NCBI RefSeq assembly: GCF_001937065.1
Contig: NZ_MOWR01000006.1
Coordinates: forward strand, 86,268 to 150,267
Source: Streptococcus sp. 'caviae'
GTDB lineage: Bacteria; Bacillota; Bacilli; Lactobacillales; Streptococcaceae
Direction of reading: 5' to 3'
Length of the DNA stretch: 64,000 nucleotides
Within the stretch, counting starts at the first letter, position 1. Every line of letters begins with the position of its first letter. The position numbers and the translations under genes are program-made. The notes under the pieces were generated by a model. The model had not been told where the DNA came from, searched no databases, and worked only from the letters and a program-made list of their open reading frames with translations. Shown piece after piece: positions 9,035 to 17,229 of the stretch.

Positions 9035-9829
9035 ATGTATAAAGCCAGAAATAAACGCTTAACTTTTAATGGCAGCAAAATAGACTATCTTACTTTTGGA
9101 AACGGAAATAAACCCTTGGTATTGATACTTGGTTTGAGTACACAGCGGCTCAAAGGCAAAGCTTTTTCCATGTCTTATATCTATCGTATCTTTGCTAAAG
9201 CGTATAAGGTTTATATGTTTGACCGTAGGGATCAGGCAGAGACGGGCTACAGCATTGCTGATATGGCGGATGAATTGGCTCAGGCCATGAAGTATTTGAA
9301 CCTTGAAAAGGCAGATATCATTGGACTTTCGCAAGGTGGAATGATTGCTCAGCTATTGGCCATACGTTATCCGGAATTAGTCCATAAACTGGTTCTTGGT
9401 ATAACCTTATCGAAAGTTAATGATACAGCTCTATCTACCATAGGCAATTGGATTAAACTGGCAAAAACCAAGGATAAGGAACAGCTGATTCTTGATGCTG
9501 TGAACAAGGTTTTTTCAGAGTCTTGGCTTAGAAGGTATCGCTGGTTGATTTTTCTCTTGTCAAAATTGATGAAACCGAAAGAGTTGGATAGATTTGTTAT
9601 CTTGGCGGATTCTATTTTGCATTTTGATGCCGGCGACAAGCTCAAAGAAATTGCCTGCCCTGTCTTTGTCATCGGAGGCGGTAAGGATAAGGTGGTAGGT
9701 GCCCAGTCATCAGCTGACTTAGCTCAAGCTCTCAACTGTGCCTGTCACATTTATCCGAATTTAGGGCATTCCGCCTATGTTGAAGCCAAAGATTTTAATC
9801 AAAGGATTTTAACATTCTTACAATCTTAA
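9035..9829 (+). CDS. alpha/beta hydrolase
   Basis: A 264-residue alpha/beta-hydrolase-fold protein. The nucleophile elbow is GLSQGG (about residue 100), preceded by an oxyanion segment LILGLSTQR. The acid is probably the Asp of GGGKDKV and the His that of LGHSAYVE near the C-terminus. There is no signal peptide. The start at 9035 lies one base after the deoB stop, so it is coupled to deoB, and I see no strong binding site of its own. The substrate is unknown; its place inside a nucleoside-salvage cluster may be incidental. Confidence 0.85.
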   Translation: MYKARNKRLTFNGSKIDYLTFGNGNKPLVLILGLSTQRLKGKAFSMSYIYRIFAKAYKVYMFDRRDQAETGYSIADMADELAQAMKYLNLEKADIIGLSQGGMIAQLLAIRYPELVHKLVLGITLSKVNDTALSTIGNWIKLAKTKDKEQLILDAVNKVFSESWLRRYRWLIFLLSKLMKPKELDRFVILADSILHFDAGDKLKEIACPVFVIGGGKDKVVGAQSSADLAQALNCACHIYPNLGHSAYVEAKDFNQRILTFLQS

Positions 9830-10044
9830 TCAAAAACTAAAATTTGCAGAAAGGATTGTTCGGTTGGCAAGGCCGACTGAACACGGGGCTAAATTCCTAG
9901 GGAAAAAGAATCGTTTCAGCTTTGGCTGAATGAGGAATACGCTTATTTGTAAGTGCAAATCTCACCTGGGAACAGGTTTCTTGGGGAAATTTCCTATTTT
10001 TCAGGGAATTTTTCGCAAGCCAAAGACCCTTTGTATCTTAATTT
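9830..10044 (+). promoter_or_regulatory. structured leader of punA without Shine-Dalgarno
   Basis: Three hairpins precede punA: an 11-bp stem GTTCGGTTGGC with its G-U-containing complement (9858-9882), TTCAGC/GCTGAA (9915-9930) and ACCTG/CAGGT (9964-9977). No purine-rich binding site lies before the ATG. Instead AAGACCCTTT sits about 22 bases upstream of it, and the same block recurs at the same distance before deoD (13358). I do not recognise an Rfam class here. Confidence 0.5.
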
Positions 10045-10854
10045 ATGACACTAGTAGAAAAAATCAATGAAACCCGTGAATTTTTACAAGCCAAAGGCGT
10101 GACAACGCCTGAGTTTGGCTTGATCTTAGGTTCTGGTCTGGGCGAGCTGGCAGAGGAAATCACCAATGCTGTCGTCCTTGACTATGCTGATATTCCTAAT
10201 TGGGGACGCTCAACAGTTGCGGGTCATGCCGGCAAGCTTGTCTATGGTGATTTAGCTGGCCGCAAGGTCTTGGCTTTGCAGGGACGTTTTCATTTTTACG
10301 AAGGCAATCCACTGGAAGTGGTGACCTTCCCTGTGCGAATCATGAAGGCTCTGGGCTGTCAGGGTGTTCTTGTCACCAATGCAGCTGGCGGTATCGGTTT
10401 TGGTCCGGGAACTCTCATGACTATTTCGGATCATATCAACCTGACAGGGCAAAACCCATTGATTGGGGAAAATCTTGAGGAGTTCGGTCCGCGTTTTCCG
10501 GATATGAGCAATGCCTACAGCAGAGATTACCGAGAAAAGGCTCAAATGGCTGCACAAAAGCTGGGAATTCAGCTGGACGAAGGAGTTTATATCGGCGTAT
10601 CAGGCCCTTCTTACGAAACACCGGCTGAAATCCGTGCCTTTAAAACACTGGGAGCTGATGCTGTGGGGATGTCGACTGTTCCTGAAGTCATCGTCGCAGC
10701 GCATTCAGGTCTCAAGGTTCTGGGGATTTCGGCTATCACCAATCATGCAGCTGGTTTTCAAGATGAGCTCAAACACGAGGAAGTCGTAGAAGTGACGCAG
10801 CGCATCAAAGAAGACTTCAAGAGATTGGTTAAAGCCATCTTGGCAGAAATGTAA
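10045..10854 (+). CDS. punA: purine-nucleoside phosphorylase I (PNP)
   Basis: A 269-residue trimeric-type PNP that splits inosine and guanosine with phosphate. Motifs: GLILGSGLGELAEEI, the phosphate-binding RFHFYEG (about residues 82-88), TNAAGGI and a C-terminal SAITNHAAG. The N-terminus at 10045 matches the family, so the ATG is probably correct even though no Shine-Dalgarno sequence precedes it. It complements the hexameric DeoD encoded at 13379; together with DeoB and RpiA they route ribose into the pentose phosphate pathway. Confidence 0.95.
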   Translation: MTLVEKINETREFLQAKGVTTPEFGLILGSGLGELAEEITNAVVLDYADIPNWGRSTVAGHAGKLVYGDLAGRKVLALQGRFHFYEGNPLEVVTFPVRIMKALGCQGVLVTNAAGGIGFGPGTLMTISDHINLTGQNPLIGENLEEFGPRFPDMSNAYSRDYREKAQMAAQKLGIQLDEGVYIGVSGPSYETPAEIRAFKTLGADAVGMSTVPEVIVAAHSGLKVLGISAITNHAAGFQDELKHEEVVEVTQRIKEDFKRLVKAILAEM

Positions 10855-10879
10855 AAGCATTCTGAAAGAAGGTGTTTGT

Positions 10880-11059
10880 ATGAATAACAAGAACGCTAAA
10901 AAATGGCACTTGGTCAGTGCAATCCTATTTTATATAGCTGGACTTATCTCTTTAGTTCAAAGCCCATCCAGAATAATGGGGATTCTCTTTATCTTTCTCG
11001 GAGTATCGCAAACTGCATTAGCTGTTGGAAAATCAGATGATGATAGTGATGAGAAATAA
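10880..11059 (+). CDS. small two-TM membrane protein
   Basis: A 59-residue frame starting at the ATG at 10880, behind GAAAGAAGG. It has a short basic N-terminus (NNKNAKKWH), two hydrophobic segments at about residues 11-26 and 32-49 separated by SPSR, and an acidic tail DDDSDEK. I do not recognise a family. It lies 25 bases after punA and is probably co-transcribed. The composition (membrane hairpin, charged tail) supports a real small protein rather than chance. Confidence 0.6.
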   Translation: MNNKNAKKWHLVSAILFYIAGLISLVQSPSRIMGILFIFLGVSQTALAVGKSDDDSDEK

Positions 11060-11143
11060 TCGTTTTGACTGCAGAAAAATGGTGTTAAAGTCAATTTTAT
11101 TTCGAAAGCTCTATAAAAATCAGACGAAGGAAGTGTGTTATCA

Positions 11144-11848
11144 ATGAGAGTGCATTTTGTTATTCATGAAGCCTATGAAGCGCCGGGAGCCTATCTCGCT
11201 TGGGCGGCCCTGCGAGGACATGAGGTGTCCTTGACCAAGGTTTATCGGTATGAGCCTCTTCCTGAGTCGGCAGCTGACTTTGATATGCTGATTGTTATGG
11301 GAGGACCGCAGAGTCCGCATACGACCAAGGCAGAATGTCCCTATTTTGATGCCGCTGCCGAAATTGCTTTGCTCCAGTCGGCCATGGCAGCTGATAAGAT
11401 TATCATCGGTGTCTGTCTGGGAGCGCAGCTATTGGGCGAAGCCTATGGAGCAACAGTAGAACACAGTCCTGAAAAAGAAATTGGAAACTTTCCGATTAGC
11501 CTGACTGATGCGGGATTGGCTGATGTGCGCTTGAAAGCCTTTGGAAAGGGTCTGACAGTAGGCCATTGGCACGGGGACATGCTTGGACTAAATGAGACAG
11601 CGCAAGTCTTGGCTGTCAGCCAAGGCTGTCCAAGACAGATTGTCAAATATAGCGACAAGCACTATGGTTTCCAATGTCACTTGGAATTCACTCAAGACCT
11701 GGTTGCTAATCTGTTAGCGCAGGCAGCTGATTTTGACCGGACGGTTCAGCATCATAAATATGTTCAGCAAGCAAAGCTCATTCAAGGATTTGACTATAGG
11801 GAAATGAATGAGAAACTTTTCTCATTTCTGGATAGTTTCAATGCTTAA
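11144..11848 (+). CDS. class I glutamine amidotransferase-like protein
   Basis: A 234-residue GATase class 1 domain protein. The triad is visible: the Cys in GVCLGAQLLGEA (about residue 89) and the His and Glu of FQCHLEFT (about 175-180); MGGPQSP forms the oxyanion strand. There is no synthetase partner domain, so it is the stand-alone type related to GuaA's glutaminase domain, often annotated as a GMP synthase-like amidotransferase or gamma-glutamyl peptidase-like protein. The ATG at 11144 has AAGGAAG ten bases upstream; a GTG at 11135 is too close to that site. Its end overlaps the start of the ClC gene by 8 bases. Confidence 0.85.
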   Translation: MRVHFVIHEAYEAPGAYLAWAALRGHEVSLTKVYRYEPLPESAADFDMLIVMGGPQSPHTTKAECPYFDAAAEIALLQSAMAADKIIIGVCLGAQLLGEAYGATVEHSPEKEIGNFPISLTDAGLADVRLKAFGKGLTVGHWHGDMLGLNETAQVLAVSQGCPRQIVKYSDKHYGFQCHLEFTQDLVANLLAQAADFDRTVQHHKYVQQAKLIQGFDYREMNEKLFSFLDSFNA

Positions 11849-13094
11849 GTCAGATAAAACTTATATTGGTAGACTGCTGGCTGCCTTTGTTCTGACCAGT
11901 TTGCTGACAGGGCTAGGCGGTATATTGTTGCATGAGCTGCAAGAGCTGGTGGAAAAACTAGCTTTTGGACGAGGGGAAGCTTCCTCGCAGTTGCTGCTCT
12001 TTGGACATGTTTCCACTGAACGGCGATTCTTAGCTGTTTTTGCTGCGGGAATCCTTTCGGCCTTGATTTGGTACTTGATACAAAGGAAAAATCGGCAGAT
12101 TATTTCGGTCAGATCTCAGGTTTCACTGGATAAAAAAGCCAGTTATCGCCCAATCCTGTGGATACACCTCTGCAATATTTTCTTGCAGATCGCTTCTGTT
12201 GCGGCAGGTTCTCCCATCGGCAAGGAAGGCGCGCCTCGTGAACTGGGTGCTTTGACGGCGGGACGGATTTCAGATTATTTCCATCTGCCTTTGTCCGACC
12301 GTAAACTCTTGATTGCCTGCGGAGCGGCAGCAGGACTGGCGGCAGTTTACCAGGTTCCCTTTGCCAGTGTTTTCTTCGTCTTTGAGACCTTGGCTGTTGG
12401 CTTTTCCTTTCGCAATGGCCTGCTCGCTCTTCTTTCAACGGTTTTAGCGGCAGCAGTTGCCCAAGTAGTCATTCCTGATCTTCCCCTTTATAGGACAGGA
12501 CAGCTGACCACCAACTGCTCTACGCTTTTACTGGCTATTGCAGTTGGAGCGGTGGTCGGGCCTCTGGCCAAAGGTTTTCGTCAGCTGACCAGCTGGGCAC
12601 AGTCTCATAAAACCAAAGACAGTGCTATCCTCTGGCAGCTGCCTTTGAGCTTTCTCCTCTTGGCAGCGATTGCTCTTATCTTTCCTGAGCTTTTGGGAAA
12701 TGGCGGAGCTTTGGCAGAAAAGCTTTTTGCTGGCATGCCGCTGATTCAGGCTCTAATCATTTTGCCTATCAAAGCCTTCCTGGTCTTACTGGTCTTAAGA
12801 ACAGGAGCCTACGGCGGTACCCTGACACCATCCTTTTCAATGGGTGCTGTCTGTGCTTTCATCTTGGTTTCAGGACTGCATCTCATCTTTCCGGTCCTAT
12901 CAATGACAGCAGCTCTGCTATTGGGCGCAGCTGTATTTTTAGCAACCACCATGAAAGCTCCCCTAACTGCTGTTGGATTAGTTATCTCTTTTACAGGACA
13001 GTCTTATCCGTCCTACTTACCGTTTTTATTGGCAGTTGCAGCTGCCTATGTCGTCAATACTTATTTATTTAATCACCCAAAAAAGCAAAAGTGA
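11841..13094 (+). CDS. ClC-type chloride channel/antiporter
   Basis: A 417-residue multi-pass membrane protein of the ClC family. The signature GSPIGKEGAPRE (about residues 115-126) carries the gating Glu, and AGLAAVYQVPFAS and a later YGGTLTPSFSMGA match the other pore helices. Members move Cl-, other anions or F- in exchange for protons; the ion here cannot be told by eye. The start at 11841 overlaps the upstream stop codon, a typical coupled arrangement. An in-frame ATG at 11808 lies inside the amidotransferase gene and has no binding site. Confidence 0.9.
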   Translation: MLKSDKTYIGRLLAAFVLTSLLTGLGGILLHELQELVEKLAFGRGEASSQLLLFGHVSTERRFLAVFAAGILSALIWYLIQRKNRQIISVRSQVSLDKKASYRPILWIHLCNIFLQIASVAAGSPIGKEGAPRELGALTAGRISDYFHLPLSDRKLLIACGAAAGLAAVYQVPFASVFFVFETLAVGFSFRNGLLALLSTVLAAAVAQVVIPDLPLYRTGQLTTNCSTLLLAIAVGAVVGPLAKGFRQLTSWAQSHKTKDSAILWQLPLSFLLLAAIALIFPELLGNGGALAEKLFAGMPLIQALIILPIKAFLVLLVLRTGAYGGTLTPSFSMGAVCAFILVSGLHLIFPVLSMTAALLLGAAVFLATTMKAPLTAVGLVISFTGQSYPSYLPFLLAVAAAYVVNTYLFNHPKKQK

Positions 13095-13248
13095 CAGTCG
13101 GTGTTGATCGCAAGTGAATACGGGCTAAGGACTTTTTGTCACCTAATACCTATTAAAAAAAGAGAACAGGTTCATTTGATTGCGACCTGAGCGGAAAGCG
13201 CAGGTCTCTTGCCTCCACTACAAATACAAAAGAAAGGAAAGGGCAGCT

Positions 13249-13378
13249 GGCTTGTATTTATTTAGACTAAATACAAGCCAAGGACTGGAACAGACAGATA
13301 AATCACCGGCGAAAATTAAAATTTTCGAGCGATTTCCTATCGTGTCTGTGTCCTTTTAAGACCCTTTATATTTTGATT
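13249..13378 (+). promoter_or_regulatory. structured leader of deoD without Shine-Dalgarno
   Basis: A perfect 12-bp hairpin GGCTTGTATTTA/TAAATACAAGCC (13249-13279) is followed by a long compound stem: AAGGAC and ACAGACA (13280-13296) pair with TGTCTGTGTCCTT (13343-13355) and enclose CGAAAAT/ATTTTCG (13310-13327). Then come AAGACCCTTT (13358) and the ATG, with no Shine-Dalgarno. The same end block occurs before punA. Confidence 0.55.
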
Positions 13379-14083
13379 ATGTCAATCCACATTGGTGCCC
13401 AGGAAGGGCAAATTGCTGATAAAATCTTACTGCCAGGCGATCCCCTGCGTGCTAAATTTATTGCTGAAAACTTTTTAGAGGATGCCCAGTGTTTTAACAA
13501 TGTCCGCGGTATGCTGGGCTATACCGGCACTTACAAGGGAGAGCGTGTCTCAGTCATGGGGACAGGAATGGGCATGCCATCCATCTCTATCTATGCCAAC
13601 GAGCTGATTACATCTTATGGCGTAAAAAAACTGATTCGTGTCGGAACTGCCGGCTCGCTCAACAAAGATGTTCATGTCCGTGAATTGGTTTTGGCTCAGG
13701 CAGCCGGGACCACATCCAGCATGATAAAAAATGAATGGCCCCAGTATGATTTTCCGCAGATTGCAGATTTCGGACTTCTGGACAAAGCCTATCATATTGC
13801 TAGGGACATGAAGTTGACAACCCATGTCGGCAGTGTTCTGTCAATCGATGCCTTTTACTCTGATTTTGCGGAGAATAATATCAAATTGGGGCAAATGGGT
13901 GTGAAGGCTGTTGAGATGGAAGCAGCAGCGCTCTATTATCTTGCAGCCAAGCACGGTGTTCAGGCGCTGGGTATCATGACCATTTCAGACAGTCTGGTGG
14001 CAGACGAAGACACGACTGCCCAAGAACGTGAAACAACCTTCACCGATATGATGAAGGTAGGCTTAGAAACATTGATTGCTTAA
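13379..14083 (+). CDS. deoD: purine-nucleoside phosphorylase DeoD-type
   Basis: A 234-residue hexameric-type purine nucleoside phosphorylase cleaving (deoxy)adenosine, inosine and guanosine. Motifs: [25 protein letters not shown] at the N-terminus (phosphate site), [18 protein letters not shown], and [12 protein letters not shown] with the nucleoside-binding Glu residues; SDSL near the C-terminus carries the catalytic Asp. The start at 13379 gives the standard N-terminus; a TTG at 13373 is less likely. In several streptococci deoD marks the edge of the capsule/EPS locus, as it does here. Confidence 0.96.
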   Translation: MSIHIGAQEGQIADKILLPGDPLRAKFIAENFLEDAQCFNNVRGMLGYTGTYKGERVSVMGTGMGMPSISIYANELITSYGVKKLIRVGTAGSLNKDVHVRELVLAQAAGTTSSMIKNEWPQYDFPQIADFGLLDKAYHIARDMKLTTHVGSVLSIDAFYSDFAENNIKLGQMGVKAVEMEAAALYYLAAKHGVQALGIMTISDSLVADEDTTAQERETTFTDMMKVGLETLIA

Positions 14084-14095
14084 AATGACTGATAA

Positions 14096-14127
14096 TTGAG
14101 CCAAAAAATCATTGATTTTTGGTTCAA
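14096..14127 (+). terminator. probable terminator hairpin after deoD
   Basis: TTGAGCCAAAAA pairs with TTTTTGGTTCAA (one G-U pair) shortly after the deoD stop. It lacks a clear T run, so it may only protect the 3' end. The rest of the gap to 14345 contains no gene that I can see. Confidence 0.45.
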
Positions 14128-14344
14128 TCACCTCAATTACTATGATTATGTTTCAGTTTATGGTATCATTAACGTCATATTTGGTTGTCTGAGGTGCTGA
14201 AATCTTGCTTTATCTCATCGCACTCTTTCCTAGACATAATCAGTAAGCTGGTGCATTGCATAGAAATAGGGCGTTGAGAAACTATCAGGTCAATCGGCTG
14301 TTCCTCTCATTTATAAATAAGACGAAAGGCTTCAATACTTAGAT

Positions 14345-14809
14345 ATGAAAAAATATCTTCTGACATTTTTGATTTCAATGGTTCCCATTGTTGAATTGCG
14401 CGGTGCCGTTCCTTTTGGTGTAGCTTATAACCTGCCAGTTTGGCAGGCCATTATGATTGGGGTAATTGGCAATATACTTCCGGTTCCTATCATTTTTTTC
14501 TTTGCTCGCCGAGTCCTTGAGCTGGGAGTTGATAAGCCAGTCATTGGAAGCTTTTTTAACTGGTGCCTTAAAAAAGGGCATAGCGGTGGTCAGAAGTTAG
14601 TTGAGAGTGCTGGTTCTAAAGGGCTTTATTTTGCCCTCTTCTTTTTCGTAGGGATTCCTCTCCCAGGAACTGGTGTTTGGACGGGAACGCTTGCTGCCTC
14701 AATTTTAGACCTTAAGTTTAAAAACAGCATTATTACAGTTGTGTCCGGGGGAATCCTAGCTGGATTTATCATGGGATTTGGTTCAGTCTTTATCAAGGGA
14801 TTAATCTAA
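14345..14809 (+). CDS. COG2426 small multidrug export family protein
   Basis: A 154-residue integral membrane protein of the Sm_multidrug_ex (COG2426) type. The N-terminal MVPIVELRGAVPFGVAYNLP (residues about 12-31) and the later VGIPLPGTGVWTGTLAA (about 100-117) are the two family signatures, set among four or five hydrophobic segments. Its transport role is poorly established. The binding site before the annotated ATG is weak; an internal ATG at 14378 would lose the first membrane segment, so I keep 14345. A terminator follows. Confidence 0.8.
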   Translation: MKKYLLTFLISMVPIVELRGAVPFGVAYNLPVWQAIMIGVIGNILPVPIIFFFARRVLELGVDKPVIGSFFNWCLKKGHSGGQKLVESAGSKGLYFALFFFVGIPLPGTGVWTGTLAASILDLKFKNSIITVVSGGILAGFIMGFGSVFIKGLI

Positions 14810-14817
14810 TGTATACT

Positions 14818-14848
14818 AGCCTGACCTGATGAAAGGTCAGACTTTTTA
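14818..14848 (+). terminator. intrinsic terminator
   Basis: CTGACCT and AGGTCAG form a short stem with a six-base loop, followed by CTTTTTAT. It separates the exporter gene from the HEPN protein gene. Confidence 0.75.
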
Positions 14849-14905
14849 TACTGATAAAAATGTTTTATGCAGGATTATAACAGCGTCAGAAAAGGAGTGG
14901 AACAG

Positions 14906-15826
14906 ATGGCTGCTAATGAAAGAATTGCTTTCCCTGTAAAGCCTGAGTATCTGGAAGATTCTTCACGCTTGAGGCGTGGCCGTGCGACAAAAGCAAGCAG
15001 CAAAGGGAGTGCTCATGACTTTCCAGAAGCTTATGTTGAAACTGAAAGAGAGGGTCAGATCTCGTCAGAAGCAACAGAAACCCTAGACATTCTTTTGAAT
15101 GTTTATGCCTATCACCACGCTTATCAGATTGTAAAGGCCGGACGGGAGTTTTCCGATGATGTTATTTTTCTTTTGGAGCTGCTGAAAGAGAGGCGGGAAC
15201 TCAATGTCGATTTTCTTTTTGAAAATCACGCGCGTCTGAAAGAGCTGGAAAGTACCTATCAGATTTCCTTGCTGGATAATGCCTACGAAGAAGAATTGCT
15301 GGCAAATTATATCATGGATCTGGAAGCAAAGCTGCGCAATGATAATATTATTGACTTTGTCAGGAGTGTCAGTCCGATTTTATACCGGCTCTTCATGCGT
15401 TTGCTGACCAGTCAGGTGCCAGATATTGATGCTTATATCTATGATGCCAAAAATGACCAGTATGACGTTTGGAAATTCGACAAGATGCACCGCTCTTCAA
15501 ATCCCTTTGTTCAGCGTTTTGTTGCTAAAGGCAGAGACAGCAAGGTGACGTCTAAAAGCTTGGTTGACTTTATTGAGCTGACCGATCTGCCTGAAGAAAT
15601 CAAAGCTTCCGTTTTACTGTTGCGGGACTTTGAAAAATCAGCCCGCAACCCCCTGGCTCACCTCATCAAACCTTTTGATGAAGAGGAGCTTCACCGAACG
15701 ACCGGCTTTTCTTCCAAAACGTTTTTAGAGAAGATTATTGACTTGGCTATCTTCTCAGGAGTTATTTATGACAGTGACGTCTTTTATTTCGACAAGGTCA
15801 ATGCTCTAATCAAACATCTCTATTGA
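14906..15826 (+). CDS. HEPN-like protein resembling the Csm6 C-terminus, no CRISPR nearby
   Basis: A 306-residue soluble protein. The C-terminal third carries SARNPLAHLIKPF with R247-x4-H252, the RNxxxH pattern of HEPN ribonucleases, followed by EEELHRTTGFSSKTFLEKI as in Csm6-type proteins of type III CRISPR systems. The N-terminal region is basic and then helical, and I do not see a complete CARF ligand domain, so it is shorter than a full Csm6 (about 400 residues). The start at 14906 follows AAGGAG. No cas genes or arrays are in the window. It may be a CRISPR relic or a stand-alone RNase. The family assignment rests on the motif alone. Confidence 0.6.
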   Translation: MAANERIAFPVKPEYLEDSSRLRRGRATKASSKGSAHDFPEAYVETEREGQISSEATETLDILLNVYAYHHAYQIVKAGREFSDDVIFLLELLKERRELNVDFLFENHARLKELESTYQISLLDNAYEEELLANYIMDLEAKLRNDNIIDFVRSVSPILYRLFMRLLTSQVPDIDAYIYDAKNDQYDVWKFDKMHRSSNPFVQRFVAKGRDSKVTSKSLVDFIELTDLPEEIKASVLLLRDFEKSARNPLAHLIKPFDEEELHRTTGFSSKTFLEKIIDLAIFSGVIYDSDVFYFDKVNALIKHLY

Positions 15827-15859
15827 CAGCCCGCTGCAGCTGTTCTAACACAGCTAAAA

Positions 15860-15882
15860 TAAAAAGAGCCGTTAGGCTCTTT
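15860..15882 (+). terminator. terminator after the HEPN gene
   Basis: AAAAAGAGCC-GTTA-GGCTCTTT is a compact hairpin just downstream of the plus-strand gene. An inverted, near-identical copy lies at 16144-16166. Confidence 0.7.
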
Positions 15883-15911
15883 CAGAGTGTAGACAAATAC
15901 ATTTTTCAATG

Positions 15912-16140
15912 CAAACATGCTTTGAAGCTCTTCAAATATCAATTCAATGGCTTTGGTTTGCGAGCGAAGCGAGCCTTAATCCGAGACTTTCCACCGTGAT
16001 AAAAGTGGCAGAAACCCCATTGTTTCTGCCACTCGGAAGATTTGAGACCTTAGGCTCAAATCTTAGGCATGGAATTCCGAAGGAAGTCGCTGCCGTCCGC
16101 ATCACCTAAGGAAAGTCTCATAAAAGACTTTGTCTTCAAG
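15912..16140 (+). repeat. structured intergenic repeat, copy 1
   Basis: About 230 bases that recur at 18733-18961 at roughly 80-85% identity by eye. It contains GAGACTTTCC near the left and GGAAAGTCTC near the right end, an internal AGTGGCAGAAAC/GTTTCTGCCACT hairpin, and AAGATTTGAG/CTCAAATCTT. No transposase is encoded; a 66-codon frame through it is not a gene. It looks like a small non-autonomous element or structured RNA. Confidence 0.8.
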
Positions 16141-16143
16141 TTG

Positions 16144-16166
16144 AAAAGAGCCTAACGGCTCTTTTT
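16144..16166 (-). terminator. terminator of cpsY
   Basis: AAAAGAGCC-TAAC-GGCTCTTTTT begins one base past the cpsY stop. It is the reverse complement of the hairpin at 15860-15882, so the repeat is framed by inverted terminator copies. Confidence 0.75.
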
Positions 16167-16167
16167 C

Positions 16168-17073
16168 TTAATTAAACTTAACTTCTTCAAGCAGGTAGTC
16201 GATGAATTTTTCGCCCATTTTGGAGAGATTGGCTTTTTCGTGTTTGAGATAGATGATATCAATCTCATCGTCAACGTCAAGAGGGATGGAAACAATGTTG
16301 TCTCCATTTAGATTGCTGTTTAAGATACCGGTGGCGATAGTATAGCCATCCAGACCGATCATAAGATTAAAGAGTGTTGCCCGGTCGGACACGACAATGG
16401 ATTTTTTGTGGGAAATCTGAGACATGATTTCTTCCGAAAAATAAAAGGAATTATGGATTCCCTGATCGTAGCTGAGATAAGGGAAGTCTTCCAAGTCACT
16501 CATGGAAACCATTTTTCGGTCGGCCAGAGGATTGGATTTGCTGACAAAGATATGAGGGTGTGCCTTGAACAGATTGGTGTAGGTCAAATGATTGTCATCA
16601 AACATCTTTGTCAAGACGTCATGATTATAGCTGTTTAAAAAGAGCACGCCGATTTCAGAACGAAAATTTTTGACATCGTCAATGATTTCGTAGGTTCTGG
16701 TTTCGCGCAAAAAGAGCTCATAGCGGGTCATGTCAGTTTCCTTGAGCAGACTGACAAAGGCATTGACGACAAAGGCGTAGTGCTGGGCAGAAACGCTGAA
16801 GAGCTCGCGCGTGTGCCCCTGACTCTTATAGCGCTCTTCAAGCAGAGCAGTCTGCTCGACCACCTGACGGGCGTAAGAAAGAAATTCGACACCGTCCTTG
16901 GTCAGAGTGATGCCTTTAGGATTGCGAATAAAGATTTCAATGCCCATTTCACGCTCTAAGTCGCGGACAGCATTGGACAGCGACGGCTGGGTGATAAACA
17001 GCTGTTTGGCAGCCTCGTTCATGCTGCCGGTTTCTACGATTTTTATAATGTAATGTAATTGTTGGATACGCAT
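16168..17073 (-). CDS. cpsY: LysR-type regulator CpsY/MtaR
   Basis: A 301-residue LysR-family activator. The N-terminal winged helix (MRIQQLHYIIKIVETGSMNEAAKQL to LTKDGVEFL, residues 1-65) is followed by a periplasmic-binding-protein-like effector domain. In streptococci this ortholog, first named next to capsule genes, controls methionine supply and virulence traits rather than capsule itself. The start at 17073 gives the standard N-terminus. No Shine-Dalgarno precedes it, and an extended -10 (TGTTACAAT on the minus strand) lies only about 6 bases upstream, so the mRNA may be nearly leaderless. It is divergent from cpsA. Confidence 0.92.
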   Translation of the reverse strand: MRIQQLHYIIKIVETGSMNEAAKQLFITQPSLSNAVRDLEREMGIEIFIRNPKGITLTKDGVEFLSYARQVVEQTALLEERYKSQGHTRELFSVSAQHYAFVVNAFVSLLKETDMTRYELFLRETRTYEIIDDVKNFRSEIGVLFLNSYNHDVLTKMFDDNHLTYTNLFKAHPHIFVSKSNPLADRKMVSMSDLEDFPYLSYDQGIHNSFYFSEEIMSQISHKKSIVVSDRATLFNLMIGLDGYTIATGILNSNLNGDNIVSIPLDVDDEIDIIYLKHEKANLSKMGEKFIDYLLEEVKFN

Positions 17074-17149
17074 ATGCTTATTGTAACACAAATCAGGCCG
17101 TTAATAAATACAGCTTGCTGATAGGCGGATTTTTGCCCACAGTTCATCA

Positions 17150-17178
17150 TTGCAAAGGAGCCTTTGAAATGTTATAAT
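17150..17178 (+). promoter_or_regulatory. cpsA promoter
   Basis: TTGCAA (17150-17155), 17 bases, TATAAT (17173-17178) with an extended -10 TG at 17170-17171. It is divergent from cpsY and about 50 bases before the cpsA ATG. Confidence 0.85.
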
Positions 17179-17229
17179 GAACAGGTTAATATTACCTATC
17201 AAATCATTAAAGTTTGGGAGAAGGAAAGC

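Noticed and set aside
15909..16109. 66-codon frame downstream of the HEPN gene
   Set aside because: It lies wholly within the structured repeat and is not preserved in the second copy.
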